Shown: positions 15,661 through 22,092 of the stretch, in pieces
How positions within the stretch are numbered: the first letter of the stretch is position 1
Layout: each line of letters opens with the position of its first letter
Assembly (NCBI GenBank): GCA_900557035.1
Contig: USRA01000024.1
Location: forward strand, 1 to 27,959
DNA length: 27,959 nucleotides
Source: an uncultured Prevotella sp.
GTDB taxonomy: Bacteria; Bacteroidota; Bacteroidia; Bacteroidales; Bacteroidaceae
Direction: 5' to 3'
Notes under the pieces: model-generated
The model's database searches: none
What the model saw: only the letters and a program-made list of their open reading frames with translations
What the model was told of the DNA's origin: nothing
Position numbers and translations under genes: made by a program

Positions 15661-16566
15661 TTACTCTTCCCTGTGCTTGATATTGCGTGGATGATGGTAT
15701 AAGATGGCCTCCCTGAGGTCGGAAGTTTCGATATGCGTATAGATTTCCGTGGTTCCGATGTCCTCGTGTCCCAGCAGTGCCTGAATCACTCTCAGGTCGG
15801 CTCCTCCCTTGAGCAGAGCGGTGGCAAAACTGTGTCTCAGCGTATGGGGCGAAATGGTTTTCTTGATACCTGCATCCTGTGCCGCATTCTTGATCATGAT
15901 GAGAATCATCACACGGGTAAGATGGGCACCTCTGCGGTTCAGAAAGACATAATCTTCCTCTCCGGGCTTGATCTTCATGAGATTGCGGTCGATGTACCAC
16001 AGGTGAATTTCCTTCAATGCCCTGTCAGAGATAGGCACCAGCCTCTCCTTCCGTCCCTTTCCCAGAACTCTGATAAACTTATCCTCCTCAAAGATCTGAC
16101 TGATCTTGAGATTCACCAGTTCCGTAACACGCAGTCCGCAGGAGAAAAGGGTTTCGATGATAGCCTTGTTGCGCTGCCCTTCCCATTTCGAGAGATCGAT
16201 GGCCGCCTCCAGCATATCCACCTCCTCTACGGAGAGATATTCCGGCAAATGTTCGCCTATCTGCGGCGAAGGCAACAGTTCGGTAGGATCATCCTTGATA
16301 TAGCCGTCGGTCACCAGATAACGGTAGAAGGAACGCACACCACAGAGGATGCGAGCCTGCGAGCGGGCAACGATGCCTTTGTCGTGAAGACTTGCCGAGA
16401 AGTTCTCCAGATTTTCCAGCTTCATATCCACCAGTGCCACATCGTTCTGGCGGGCATATTCTATGAGATATTCCAGGTCGTGGCGATATGCCTCAAGCGT
16501 ATTATACGTATAATTTCGCTCCAGTTTGAGATACCTCATATAATTCCTGATGATGTCATTTACCAT
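15661..16566 (-). CDS. xerD: Site-specific tyrosine recombinase XerD
   Basis: The ATG at 16566 gives 301 residues, the usual XerD length; a TTG at 16596 would add 10 residues and overlap the aroQ promoter, so it is less likely. The N-terminal SAM-like DNA-binding domain (1-~95) is followed by the catalytic domain. Catalytic residues, numbered from this ATG, are Arg146 (CGLRVTEL), Lys170/173 (GKGRKER), His241 and Arg244 (HTLRHSF), His267 (LLGHEDI) and the nucleophile Tyr276 (EIYTH). XerD with XerC resolves chromosome dimers at dif. The conserved length and lack of mobile-element context argue for the housekeeping enzyme, not a phage integrase. Confidence 0.92.
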   Translation of the reverse strand: MVNDIIRNYMRYLKLERNYTYNTLEAYRHDLEYLIEYARQNDVALVDMKLENLENFSASLHDKGIVARSQARILCGVRSFYRYLVTDGYIKDDPTELLPSPQIGEHLPEYLSVEEVDMLEAAIDLSKWEGQRNKAIIETLFSCGLRVTELVNLKISQIFEEDKFIRVLGKGRKERLVPISDRALKEIHLWYIDRNLMKIKPGEEDYVFLNRRGAHLTRVMILIMIKNAAQDAGIKKTISPHTLRHSFATALLKGGADLRVIQALLGHEDIGTTEIYTHIETSDLREAILYHHPRNIKHREE

Positions 16567-16581
16567 TTTCTTATCTAATTT

Positions 16582-16613
16582 CTTGTCAGTTTCCAATTTT
16601 ATTATTACCTTTG
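16582..16613 (+). promoter_or_regulatory. Promoter for aroQ
   Basis: CTTG (16582-16585), a 20-nt spacer and TACCTTTG (16606-16613) fit the Bacteroidota promoter with one mismatch in the -33 box. The predicted start near 16620 leaves an ~80-nt leader containing the dyad at 16619-16643. Confidence 0.65.
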
Positions 16614-16657
16614 CATCAAGGTTAGCTATGAGATAGATAACCTATGCATCTGCAAAG
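16609..16657. repeat. Inverted repeat between facing xerD and aroQ promoters
   Basis: Outer arms CTTTGCA (16609-16615) and TGCAAAG (16651-16657) include parts of both -7 boxes. Inside, AGGTTA (16619-16624) pairs with TAACCT (16638-16643), and CTAT (16626-16629) with ATAG (16633-16636) around a GAG loop. The element could be an operator or a leader hairpin in either transcript. Confidence 0.7.
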
Positions 16658-16660
16658 ATA
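16653..16660 (-). promoter_or_regulatory. -7 promoter element for xerD
   Basis: The minus strand reads TATCTTTG (TAnnTTTG). Transcription would start near 16646, about 80 nt before the xerD ATG. No good TTTG -33 box is present. Confidence 0.5.
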
Positions 16661-16699
16661 CAAAAAATTAATGATACAGACTTAAAAAATCATTTGATT

Positions 16700-17134
16700 A
16701 TGAAGATACAGATTATCAATGGTCCTAATTTGAACCTCCTGGGCGTTCGTGAGCCAGGCATTTATGGCAGCAACTCTTTCGAGAGCTATCTGCCTAAGTT
16801 GAAGGCTAAATTCCCTGATGTAGAGATAGAATACTATCAGAGCAACATCGAGGGCGAGCTTATCAACAAATTGCAGGAAGTAGGCTTCACCTACGATGGC
16901 GTAGTGCTCAATGCGGGTGCCTACACCCACACCAGCATAGCCTTGCAGGATTGCATCCGCAGCATGAAATGCCCTTGCGTAGAGGTACATATCTCTAATG
17001 TGCACAAGCGCGAGGAATTCCGCCATCACTCTTATATCTCCTGCGCCTGCCTGGGAGTCATCTGTGGATTCGGTCTGGCTTCCTACGACCTTGCTATCGC
17101 AGGAATCCTGGCACAGAAGGAGAACGAGGAGTAA
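16700..17134 (+). CDS. aroQ: 3-dehydroquinate dehydratase, type II
   Basis: The ATG at 16700 gives 144 residues, the normal type II length; an in-frame TTG two codons upstream (16694) is less likely. The enzyme dehydrates 3-dehydroquinate to 3-dehydroshikimate in the shikimate pathway and forms dodecamers. Visible motifs are INGPNLNLLG (6-15), catalytic Tyr22 in GIYGS, NAGAYTHTS (71-79), and EVHISNVHKREEFRHHSY (95-112) with the active-site His97. The gene is first in a plus-strand pair with the O-methyltransferase 62 nt downstream. Confidence 0.96.
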   Translation: MKIQIINGPNLNLLGVREPGIYGSNSFESYLPKLKAKFPDVEIEYYQSNIEGELINKLQEVGFTYDGVVLNAGAYTHTSIALQDCIRSMKCPCVEVHISNVHKREEFRHHSYISCACLGVICGFGLASYDLAIAGILAQKENEE

Positions 17135-17196
17135 GATGCGCCTCCTATTTTAAAAGTTATAACAGAATTCAAAGCTATAACAGAGATAAAACAGGT

Positions 17197-17835
17197 ATGA
17201 CAGAAACAGAATTGATAGACAAATACATCTGCCAACATATTGAACCAGAGGGAGATTACCTTTACCGCCTCTACCGTGCCACCAATATCCATACCATCCA
17301 CGGACGTATGGCGAGTGGACACATCCAGGGCAAATTACTCAAGATGCTGGTTCAGATGATTCGCCCCAAGAATATTCTTGAGGTGGGAACCTTCAGTGGC
17401 TACAGCGCCATCTGTCTGGCTCAGGGATTGCAGGAAGGGGGCAAGCTCTATACTTTCGAAATCAATGACGAGATGGAAGATTTCACCCGTCCCTGGATTG
17501 AGGGTTCGGCTGTTGCCGACAAGATTGATTTCCGTATTGGCGATGCCAACGAAGAAGCGCCCAAACTGGGGGTGATGTTTGACCTGGCTTTCGTGGATGG
17601 CGACAAGCGCACCTATATCGAGACTTACGAGATGGTGATGAAGATCCTGAATCCTGGCGGATATATTCTGGCAGACAATACGCTGTGGGACGGGCACGTC
17701 ATCGACCCTGCCTACGACCGTGACCATCAGACCAAGGGCATCCGAGCATTCAATGACCTGATAGCCAACGACCCTAGGGTGGAAGTAGTCATCCTGCCGC
17801 TGCGCGATGGCTTGACACTCATCAAAAAGAAATAA
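17197..17835 (+). CDS. SAM-dependent O-methyltransferase (family 3, caffeoyl-CoA type)
   Basis: The 212-residue class I methyltransferase has the SAM-binding motif ILEVGTFSGYSAICLA (60-75), the acidic ribose-contact segment LYTFEIND (84-91), metal-binding Asp134/Asp136 in AFVDGDKRTY and Asp160-Asn161 in GGYILADNTLW. This matches the cation-dependent O-methyltransferase family 3, which includes caffeoyl-CoA-type catechol methyltransferases and the tRNA wobble-uridine carboxymethoxy enzyme TrmR. The latter role is possible, but the sequence alone does not decide. It follows aroQ and ends only 5 nt from the stop of the convergent ABC permease gene. Confidence 0.88.
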   Translation: MTETELIDKYICQHIEPEGDYLYRLYRATNIHTIHGRMASGHIQGKLLKMLVQMIRPKNILEVGTFSGYSAICLAQGLQEGGKLYTFEINDEMEDFTRPWIEGSAVADKIDFRIGDANEEAPKLGVMFDLAFVDGDKRTYIETYEMVMKILNPGGYILADNTLWDGHVIDPAYDRDHQTKGIRAFNDLIANDPRVEVVILPLRDGLTLIKKK

Positions 17836-17840
17836 AGGAG

Positions 17841-19070
17841 TTAACTCAGCAGTCTTTTGCTCAATGCTCTCACCGGATACCACACGGCAAGCCAGCCTAC
17901 GGCGATAACCGTTACAAAGATGATGGCTACATCAGAATAGTGAACGCTTACCGGATAGGCATTTACGATGAAGGAACCCTCAGAGTCGCCCAGTCTTACG
18001 AAGCCATACTGCTGCTGCAGCCAGCAGAGCAACAGACCCAGTCCGATACCTATCACGGCACCAATCACCGCAATCATTCTTCCCTCAAAGAGGAAGACAC
18101 GGGTAATCTGCTTGTCATTGGCACCCAGATTCCGCAACGTCACCACATCGTTCTTCTTATCGATGATGAGCATCGAGAGCGAACCGATGATGTTGAAACA
18201 TGCCACTACGAGGATAAAAGTCAGGAAGATGTAAGCCATCAGCTTCTCTATCGACATAATCTTGAAAGTATCTTCCTGCTGCTCAAATCTATCCAGCACC
18301 TTATACTTGGTGCCGGCAATCTTCTGCATCTCAGCCTTTACTGCCTGCAGGTCACTGCCCTCCTTCAGGCGGATTTCCAGATCAGAGAGCATACCCTGCT
18401 GCCCGAAGAGGTTGCGCGCAAAGGCAATGGAGGTGATGATATAATTCTTGTCGTATTTCGACTGCTTGACGGCGAAGAGCACACCCGGAGAATTCAGCGA
18501 ATCAACCACGAAGCCGGCATCCGGATTCATCATATCCAACTGTCCTTCCTTCTGTGGAGCATAAATCTTCATAAAACCATCCCATTTTGCCCCGATACCC
18601 AAGGTCTGCGCCAGACGGATACCCACGGTTCCATACTGCAGATTGGCTGCATGGAGCGAGAAACTGCCATCACCATAAAGGATGTCGTTGATATGCGATA
18701 ACTCTGAGAAGTTGTCGTCCACGCCCTTGATCCTCACCATAGCCTGACGGTCATCATAGATTGCCAACGCCTGGTCTTCCACGGTTTCAGTAGCCACATC
18801 TACCTGTGGCAGCATACGTATCTGAGTCAATATCGGGTCATCGGCAGGCGCCGTCTTTCCCTCCATCGGTACCACCTTCAACTGCGGGTCGAAACTCGTA
18901 AAGAGCGTAGCCACCAGGTCGTGAAAACCATTAAATACGCTCAGCACGATGACGAGTGCCATCGTAGCTACAGCCACACCAATCACAGAGATGGAGCTGA
19001 TCACGTTGATAACGTGTGTACTCTTCTTGGAAAAGAGATACCTGCGAGCAATAAAGAATGGAAAATTCAT
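17841..19070 (-). CDS. ABC transporter permease, LolC/LolE type (FtsX-like)
   Basis: The 409-residue inner-membrane protein starts MNFPFFIARRYLFSKKSTHVINVISSISVIGVAVATMALVIVLSVFNGF, typical of lipoprotein-releasing permeases: one N-terminal membrane segment, a large periplasmic domain (~50-265, with FTSFDPQLKVVP) and three C-terminal segments forming the FtsX domain (LMAYIFLTFILVVACFNIIGSLSMLI...VTLRNLGAND). With a separate LolD-type ATPase, not encoded here, it would release lipoproteins towards the outer membrane. It is the last gene of the bamA operon, 16 nt after rbfA. Confidence 0.88.
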   Translation of the reverse strand: MNFPFFIARRYLFSKKSTHVINVISSISVIGVAVATMALVIVLSVFNGFHDLVATLFTSFDPQLKVVPMEGKTAPADDPILTQIRMLPQVDVATETVEDQALAIYDDRQAMVRIKGVDDNFSELSHINDILYGDGSFSLHAANLQYGTVGIRLAQTLGIGAKWDGFMKIYAPQKEGQLDMMNPDAGFVVDSLNSPGVLFAVKQSKYDKNYIITSIAFARNLFGQQGMLSDLEIRLKEGSDLQAVKAEMQKIAGTKYKVLDRFEQQEDTFKIMSIEKLMAYIFLTFILVVACFNIIGSLSMLIIDKKNDVVTLRNLGANDKQITRVFLFEGRMIAVIGAVIGIGLGLLLCWLQQQYGFVRLGDSEGSFIVNAYPVSVHYSDVAIIFVTVIAVGWLAVWYPVRALSKRLLS

Positions 19071-19086
19071 TTGTCTTTTTACTTTT

Positions 19087-19422
19087 TTACTTCTTCAAGA
19101 GTTCATCAATGTGCTCCAGATAATCCAGGCTGTCGTCCAGGAAGAAACGGAGCTCAGGAATGATGCGCAACTGATTTCTCACCTTTCTGCCCAGGTCGAA
19201 GCGGATAGTCTTCTCGTTGGCATTGATATTCTTCAGAATCTCCTCACCCTTTTCAGATGGGAACACGCTGAGGTAAGCAGTGCAGATGCTAAGATCCGGG
19301 CTCACTCTTACCTTAGTAACACTTACCATCACACCATGCATCATGCGGGTCTGTGACTGGAAGATAAGACTCAACTCCTTCTGGAGCAGTCTTGATATAC
19401 GGTTTTGTCTTGTTTCTTGCAT
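19087..19422 (-). CDS. rbfA: Ribosome-binding factor A
   Basis: The 111-residue protein matches RbfA: it starts RQNRISRLLQKELSLIFQ, has VSVTKVRVSPDLSICTAYLSVFP (the KH-type fold core) and ends with LRIIPELRFFLDDSLDYLEHIDELLKK. RbfA binds the small ribosomal subunit and helps 16S rRNA 5'-end maturation, notably in the cold. It lies 30 nt after murI, across a short AT-rich tandem repeat, and 16 nt before the ABC permease gene. Confidence 0.93.
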   Translation of the reverse strand: MQETRQNRISRLLQKELSLIFQSQTRMMHGVMVSVTKVRVSPDLSICTAYLSVFPSEKGEEILKNINANEKTIRFDLGRKVRNQLRIIPELRFFLDDSLDYLEHIDELLKK

Positions 19423-19425
19423 AAC

Positions 19426-19457
19426 TATTAACTATAAACTATTAATTATAAACTATT
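19426..19457. repeat. 14-bp AT-rich tandem repeat between murI and rbfA
   Basis: TATTAACTATAAAC (19426-19439) and TATTAATTATAAAC (19440-19453) are adjacent copies differing at one base, with the start of a third copy (TATT). The array fills the murI-rbfA gap and touches the murI stop codon. Confidence 0.75.
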
Positions 19458-20289
19458 CAAGGTCCACGTGTGTAACGTCCACCTGCTCATGCAGGAATAT
19501 CAACGCTGACTCCTTGAATTTCTCCTCACTTTCTGTAGTCAGATACTTGCAGCTACCACCCTTTGTCACCATCTGTTCCATCTTAGGATGTCGCTGCAGA
19601 TAATCCTGCAGACTGTTGGCCACATATTGTCCCTGTGGCACCACTCTCACGCCGTCGGGAAGATTCTTCACGATGCTGCTCATGAGCAGTGGATAATGGG
19701 TGCAACCCAGGATGATGGTATCAATGTCCTCATCCATACGCATCAACTGGTCGATGCGCTTCTTGACGAAATAATCAGCACCAGGACTATCTGCCTCGTT
19801 AGCCTCTACGATGGCAGCCCAGAGCGGACAAGCCACTCCGCTTACCTGGAGATCCGGCCAAAGCTTACCAATCTCCATCTTATAGCTTTCACTCTTGATG
19901 GTTCCCTCTGTGGCAAGGATACCTACATGGCGGCTCTTGGTCAGGGTACCAATCACCTCGGCAGTTGGCCGGATGATGCCGAGAACCCTTCTCTCAGGAT
20001 CCAGCTCCGGGATGTCTCTCTGCTGGATAGAGCGCAAAGCCTTAGCCGATGCCGTATTGCAACCCAGGATTATCAGATGGCAACCCATGGAAAAAAGCTT
20101 CAGCACAGCCTGGCGCGTAAACTTATACACCACCTCGAAGGAGCGCGAACCGTATGGCGCACGGGCATTGTCGCCCAGATACATATAGTCGTACTGCGGC
20201 AACATCTGGCGCAAGCCATGCAGGATGGTCAAGCCGCCATATCCGGAATCAAAGATTCCGATAGGTCCGGGATTGGATGGCAGAATCAT
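19453..20289 (-). CDS. murI: Glutamate racemase
   Basis: The 278-residue enzyme interconverts L- and D-glutamate, supplying D-Glu for peptidoglycan. Both catalytic cysteines are present: Cys77 in LGCNTASA and Cys196 in LGCTHYPLL. The N-terminal signature GIFDSGYGGLT (11-21) with Asp14/Ser15 and the APYGSRS segment are also intact. Its ATG overlaps the stop codon of the third ompH gene by 4 nt (ATGA), so the two are probably translationally coupled. Confidence 0.96.
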   Translation of the reverse strand: MILPSNPGPIGIFDSGYGGLTILHGLRQMLPQYDYMYLGDNARAPYGSRSFEVVYKFTRQAVLKLFSMGCHLIILGCNTASAKALRSIQQRDIPELDPERRVLGIIRPTAEVIGTLTKSRHVGILATEGTIKSESYKMEIGKLWPDLQVSGVACPLWAAIVEANEADSPGADYFVKKRIDQLMRMDEDIDTIILGCTHYPLLMSSIVKNLPDGVRVVPQGQYVANSLQDYLQRHPKMEQMVTKGGSCKYLTTESEEKFKESALIFLHEQVDVTHVDLE

Positions 20290-20837
20290 TTCAGTTTCTC
20301 CTCCAGCACTGCTGTAATATCCTCGCCCATCTCTTCACTCAGATAAGGTGTGGCGTTGTTGTCGGTATTGATGATGAAGGCAAATCCCTTCTCCTTGCCA
20401 ATCTGCTTGGCTGCCTCGTTGATCTGGGCCTTGAGAGGAGCATACGCATCGTTCTCAGCCTGATTCAGGAGTTTGGCAGCCTCAGCCTTGAAGGCGATGT
20501 TCTTCTCCATCAACTCACGCAGTTCAGCCTGACGCTTATCCAGGATAGTCTTGGCATACGAGCGCTGACCGTCAAGGAATTCCTCATACTTGGTATTAAA
20601 CTCAGTTTCCACGCGCTTGGTTTCCTCATCATACTTTGCGCGGAGTTCATCCATATTATGCTTGGCTATGGCATAACCAGGCATGGTATGAAAAACCTGC
20701 TCAAAGCTGAAGTAGCCAAATCGCAATGCTGGCTGTGCAACGATAGCTGCTGGTTGTTCCGCCGGAGTCTGGTTTTGCTGTGCAGAAGCCGAAAGGGCAA
20801 CAAGAGCGAGCGCCAAAAATAGGAGATTCTTTTTCAT
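20286..20837 (-). CDS. ompH: OmpH/Skp family periplasmic chaperone, third copy
   Basis: The 183-residue protein has a signal peptide (MKKNLLFLALALVALSASAQ), a Gln/Pro/Ala-rich linker, and an OmpH/Skp core: RFGYFSFEQVFHTMPGYAIA, a long charged coiled-coil region (~64-125) and a C-terminal strand segment GFAFIINTDNNATPYLSEEMGEDIT. Skp-type trimers hold unfolded outer-membrane proteins in the periplasm. Unlike the other two copies it has a ~20-residue linker before the core. It is preceded by a strong hairpin and coupled to murI by a 4-nt overlap. Confidence 0.88.
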   Translation of the reverse strand: MKKNLLFLALALVALSASAQQNQTPAEQPAAIVAQPALRFGYFSFEQVFHTMPGYAIAKHNMDELRAKYDEETKRVETEFNTKYEEFLDGQRSYAKTILDKRQAELRELMEKNIAFKAEAAKLLNQAENDAYAPLKAQINEAAKQIGKEKGFAFIINTDNNATPYLSEEMGEDITAVLEEKLK

Positions 20838-20885
20838 AATGCGTGATACCTTTTTATATATGATATGAATATACTAGATGATAAA

Positions 20886-20913
20886 TAAGGGCAGGCACTT
20901 GTGCCTGCCCTTA
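20886..20913 (-). terminator. Strong hairpin terminator/attenuator between second and third ompH
   Basis: TAAGGGCAGGCAC (20886-20898) and GTGCCTGCCCTTA (20901-20913) form a perfect, GC-rich inverted repeat with only TT between them. On the minus strand it is followed by TTTATC. It lies 27 nt after the second ompH stop and should stop or weaken read-through to ompH3, murI and rbfA. Confidence 0.85.
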
Positions 20914-20940
20914 GCTTTTTATAGAAATACTTACGTTTGA

Positions 20941-21426
20941 TTACTTGATCTTAGCCTGTACTTCCTTGGTAACATCTACCACGTTGGCGCCAGTATAGAT
21001 AGCTGTGCCTTCCTCCATGATGTATGTATAGTTACCAGCCTTACCTACAGCCTCGATAGCTGTACGTACCTTAGCGATGATAGGCTGCATGAGCTCACTG
21101 CTCTTCTTCTGCAACTCCTGCTGACCATCCTGGTAAGCCTGCTGAATCTTCTGCTGAAGACCCTGCAATTCTGTTTCCTTCTGCTGCTTGGCAGTAGCAT
21201 TCATTGTGCTTGCACCCTTCTGGTACTCGTCTGCCTTGCGCTGGAACTCATCCTGCATAGACTTGAGGTCGTTCTCCTTCTGCTTCTGGAGAGCTTCCAA
21301 CTCGCCGTTGGCCTTAGCTACGTCTGGCAAAGACTGCATGATCTGCTGAGTATTTACCTTACCGAACTTCTGTGCCATCATTGTCATTGGTGCGCAAAGC
21401 ATCAACATTAAAATAAGCTTTTTCAT
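20941..21426 (-). CDS. ompH: OmpH/Skp family periplasmic chaperone, second copy
   Basis: The 161-residue protein starts with a signal peptide (MKKLILMLMLCAPMTMMAQ) and KFGKVNTQQIMQSLPDVAKA, then a Gln/Lys-rich coiled-coil stretch (~44-118, for example QQKETELQGLQQKIQQAYQ), and ends NYTYIMEEGTAIYTGANVVDVTKEVQAKIK. This is the Skp fold: a small strand core with long helical tentacles that clamp unfolded outer-membrane proteins. It has its own -7 promoter element and upstream dyad repeats, so it may be regulated separately from bamA. Confidence 0.92.
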   Translation of the reverse strand: MKKLILMLMLCAPMTMMAQKFGKVNTQQIMQSLPDVAKANGELEALQKQKENDLKSMQDEFQRKADEYQKGASTMNATAKQQKETELQGLQQKIQQAYQDGQQELQKKSSELMQPIIAKVRTAIEAVGKAGNYTYIMEEGTAIYTGANVVDVTKEVQAKIK

Positions 21427-21510
21427 TTCTGTTTATTCTTTTTTAATTATTATTCTTAATTGGTTATGCCGAGGGCGGAGTTTTCCTGCCGCATCCTCTC
21501 TTATCGGCTG

Positions 21511-21518
21511 CAAATATA
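21511..21518 (-). promoter_or_regulatory. -7 promoter element for the second ompH gene
   Basis: The minus strand reads TATATTTG (TAnnTTTG), 85 nt upstream of the ATG at 21426. The -33 position has no TTTG box and instead falls within the dyad repeats at 21521-21583. Confidence 0.6.
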
Positions 21519-21520
21519 CA

Positions 21521-21583
21521 ATTATTTCTTGAAATAACCTAGATTATTTCCTGGAATAACACTTATTATTTGTTAGAATAGCC
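21521..21583. repeat. Three 22-nt-spaced dyad repeats upstream of the second ompH promoter
   Basis: ATTATTTCTTGAAATAAC (21521-21538), ATTATTTCCTGGAATAAC (21543-21560) and a weaker ATTATTTGTTAGAATAGC (21565-21582) repeat at an exact 22-nt period. The first two are near-palindromes (TTATTTC.. / ..GAAATAA). The third overlaps the 3' end of the first ompH gene. The arrangement looks like a phased operator. Confidence 0.75.
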
Positions 21584-22081
21584 TAATTTCTGGAGTACCT
21601 CGTTGCTGATGTCTATTTTTGGCGAGCCAAAAATGATGCCATTGTTGCTGGCTCTGTCGAGAACAAGCGAGTAGCCGCGCAGGTTGGAAATCTCCTTCAC
21701 GGCATTGTAAATCTCCTCCTGGATAGGTCCCATCAGTGCCTCGCGCTTCTTGTAAAGCTCTCCCTCGGCACCGAAGTATTTCTTCTTCAGGTCGCTGGCT
21801 TCCTTCTCCTTCTGCATAATGGAGTCCTGCTTGGCCTTCTTCTGCTCCTGTGAGAGGAATACTACCTCGTTTTGATAGTTCTTGTACATGGTGCTTGCTT
21901 CCAGATTGAGCGCCTCTACCTCGGCCTGCCACTTGCGGCTCACCTGGTTCAACTGCTCGTTGGCACGCTCATAAGCTGGGATATTGCGCAGGATGTACTC
22001 CATATCCACCAATGCATATTTCTGTGCATGTGCTGAGATGGCTGCTACAGCCATCATCAGCATCAATACTATTTTCTTCAT
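21566..22081 (-). CDS. ompH: OmpH/Skp family periplasmic chaperone, first copy
   Basis: The 171-residue protein has a signal peptide (MKKIVLMLMMAVAAISAHAQ), then KYALVDMEYILRNIPAYERA, a Lys/Glu-rich coiled-coil region (~45-115, SQEQKKAKQDSIMQKEKEASDLKKKYFG) and a C-terminal strand segment GYSLVLDRASNNGIIFGSPKIDISNEVLQKLGY. It is a Skp-type holdase for outer-membrane proteins and lies 11 nt after bamA, so it is surely co-transcribed with it. The last codons overlap the third of the upstream repeats of the next ompH gene. Confidence 0.92.
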   Translation of the reverse strand: MKKIVLMLMMAVAAISAHAQKYALVDMEYILRNIPAYERANEQLNQVSRKWQAEVEALNLEASTMYKNYQNEVVFLSQEQKKAKQDSIMQKEKEASDLKKKYFGAEGELYKKREALMGPIQEEIYNAVKEISNLRGYSLVLDRASNNGIIFGSPKIDISNEVLQKLGYSNK

Positions 22082-22092
22082 AAAATCCGTCT

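Noticed and set aside
15661..16566. Tyrosine recombinase as the integrase of a mobile element
   Set aside because: Length, catalytic motifs and position among housekeeping genes fit XerD. No excisionase, mobilisation genes or direct att repeats were seen.
17158..17184. Repeat TATAACAGA twice (17158-17166, 17176-17184) before the O-methyltransferase
   Set aside because: Nine-base AT-rich repeats 18 nt apart without a nearby promoter box are weak evidence for a regulatory site.
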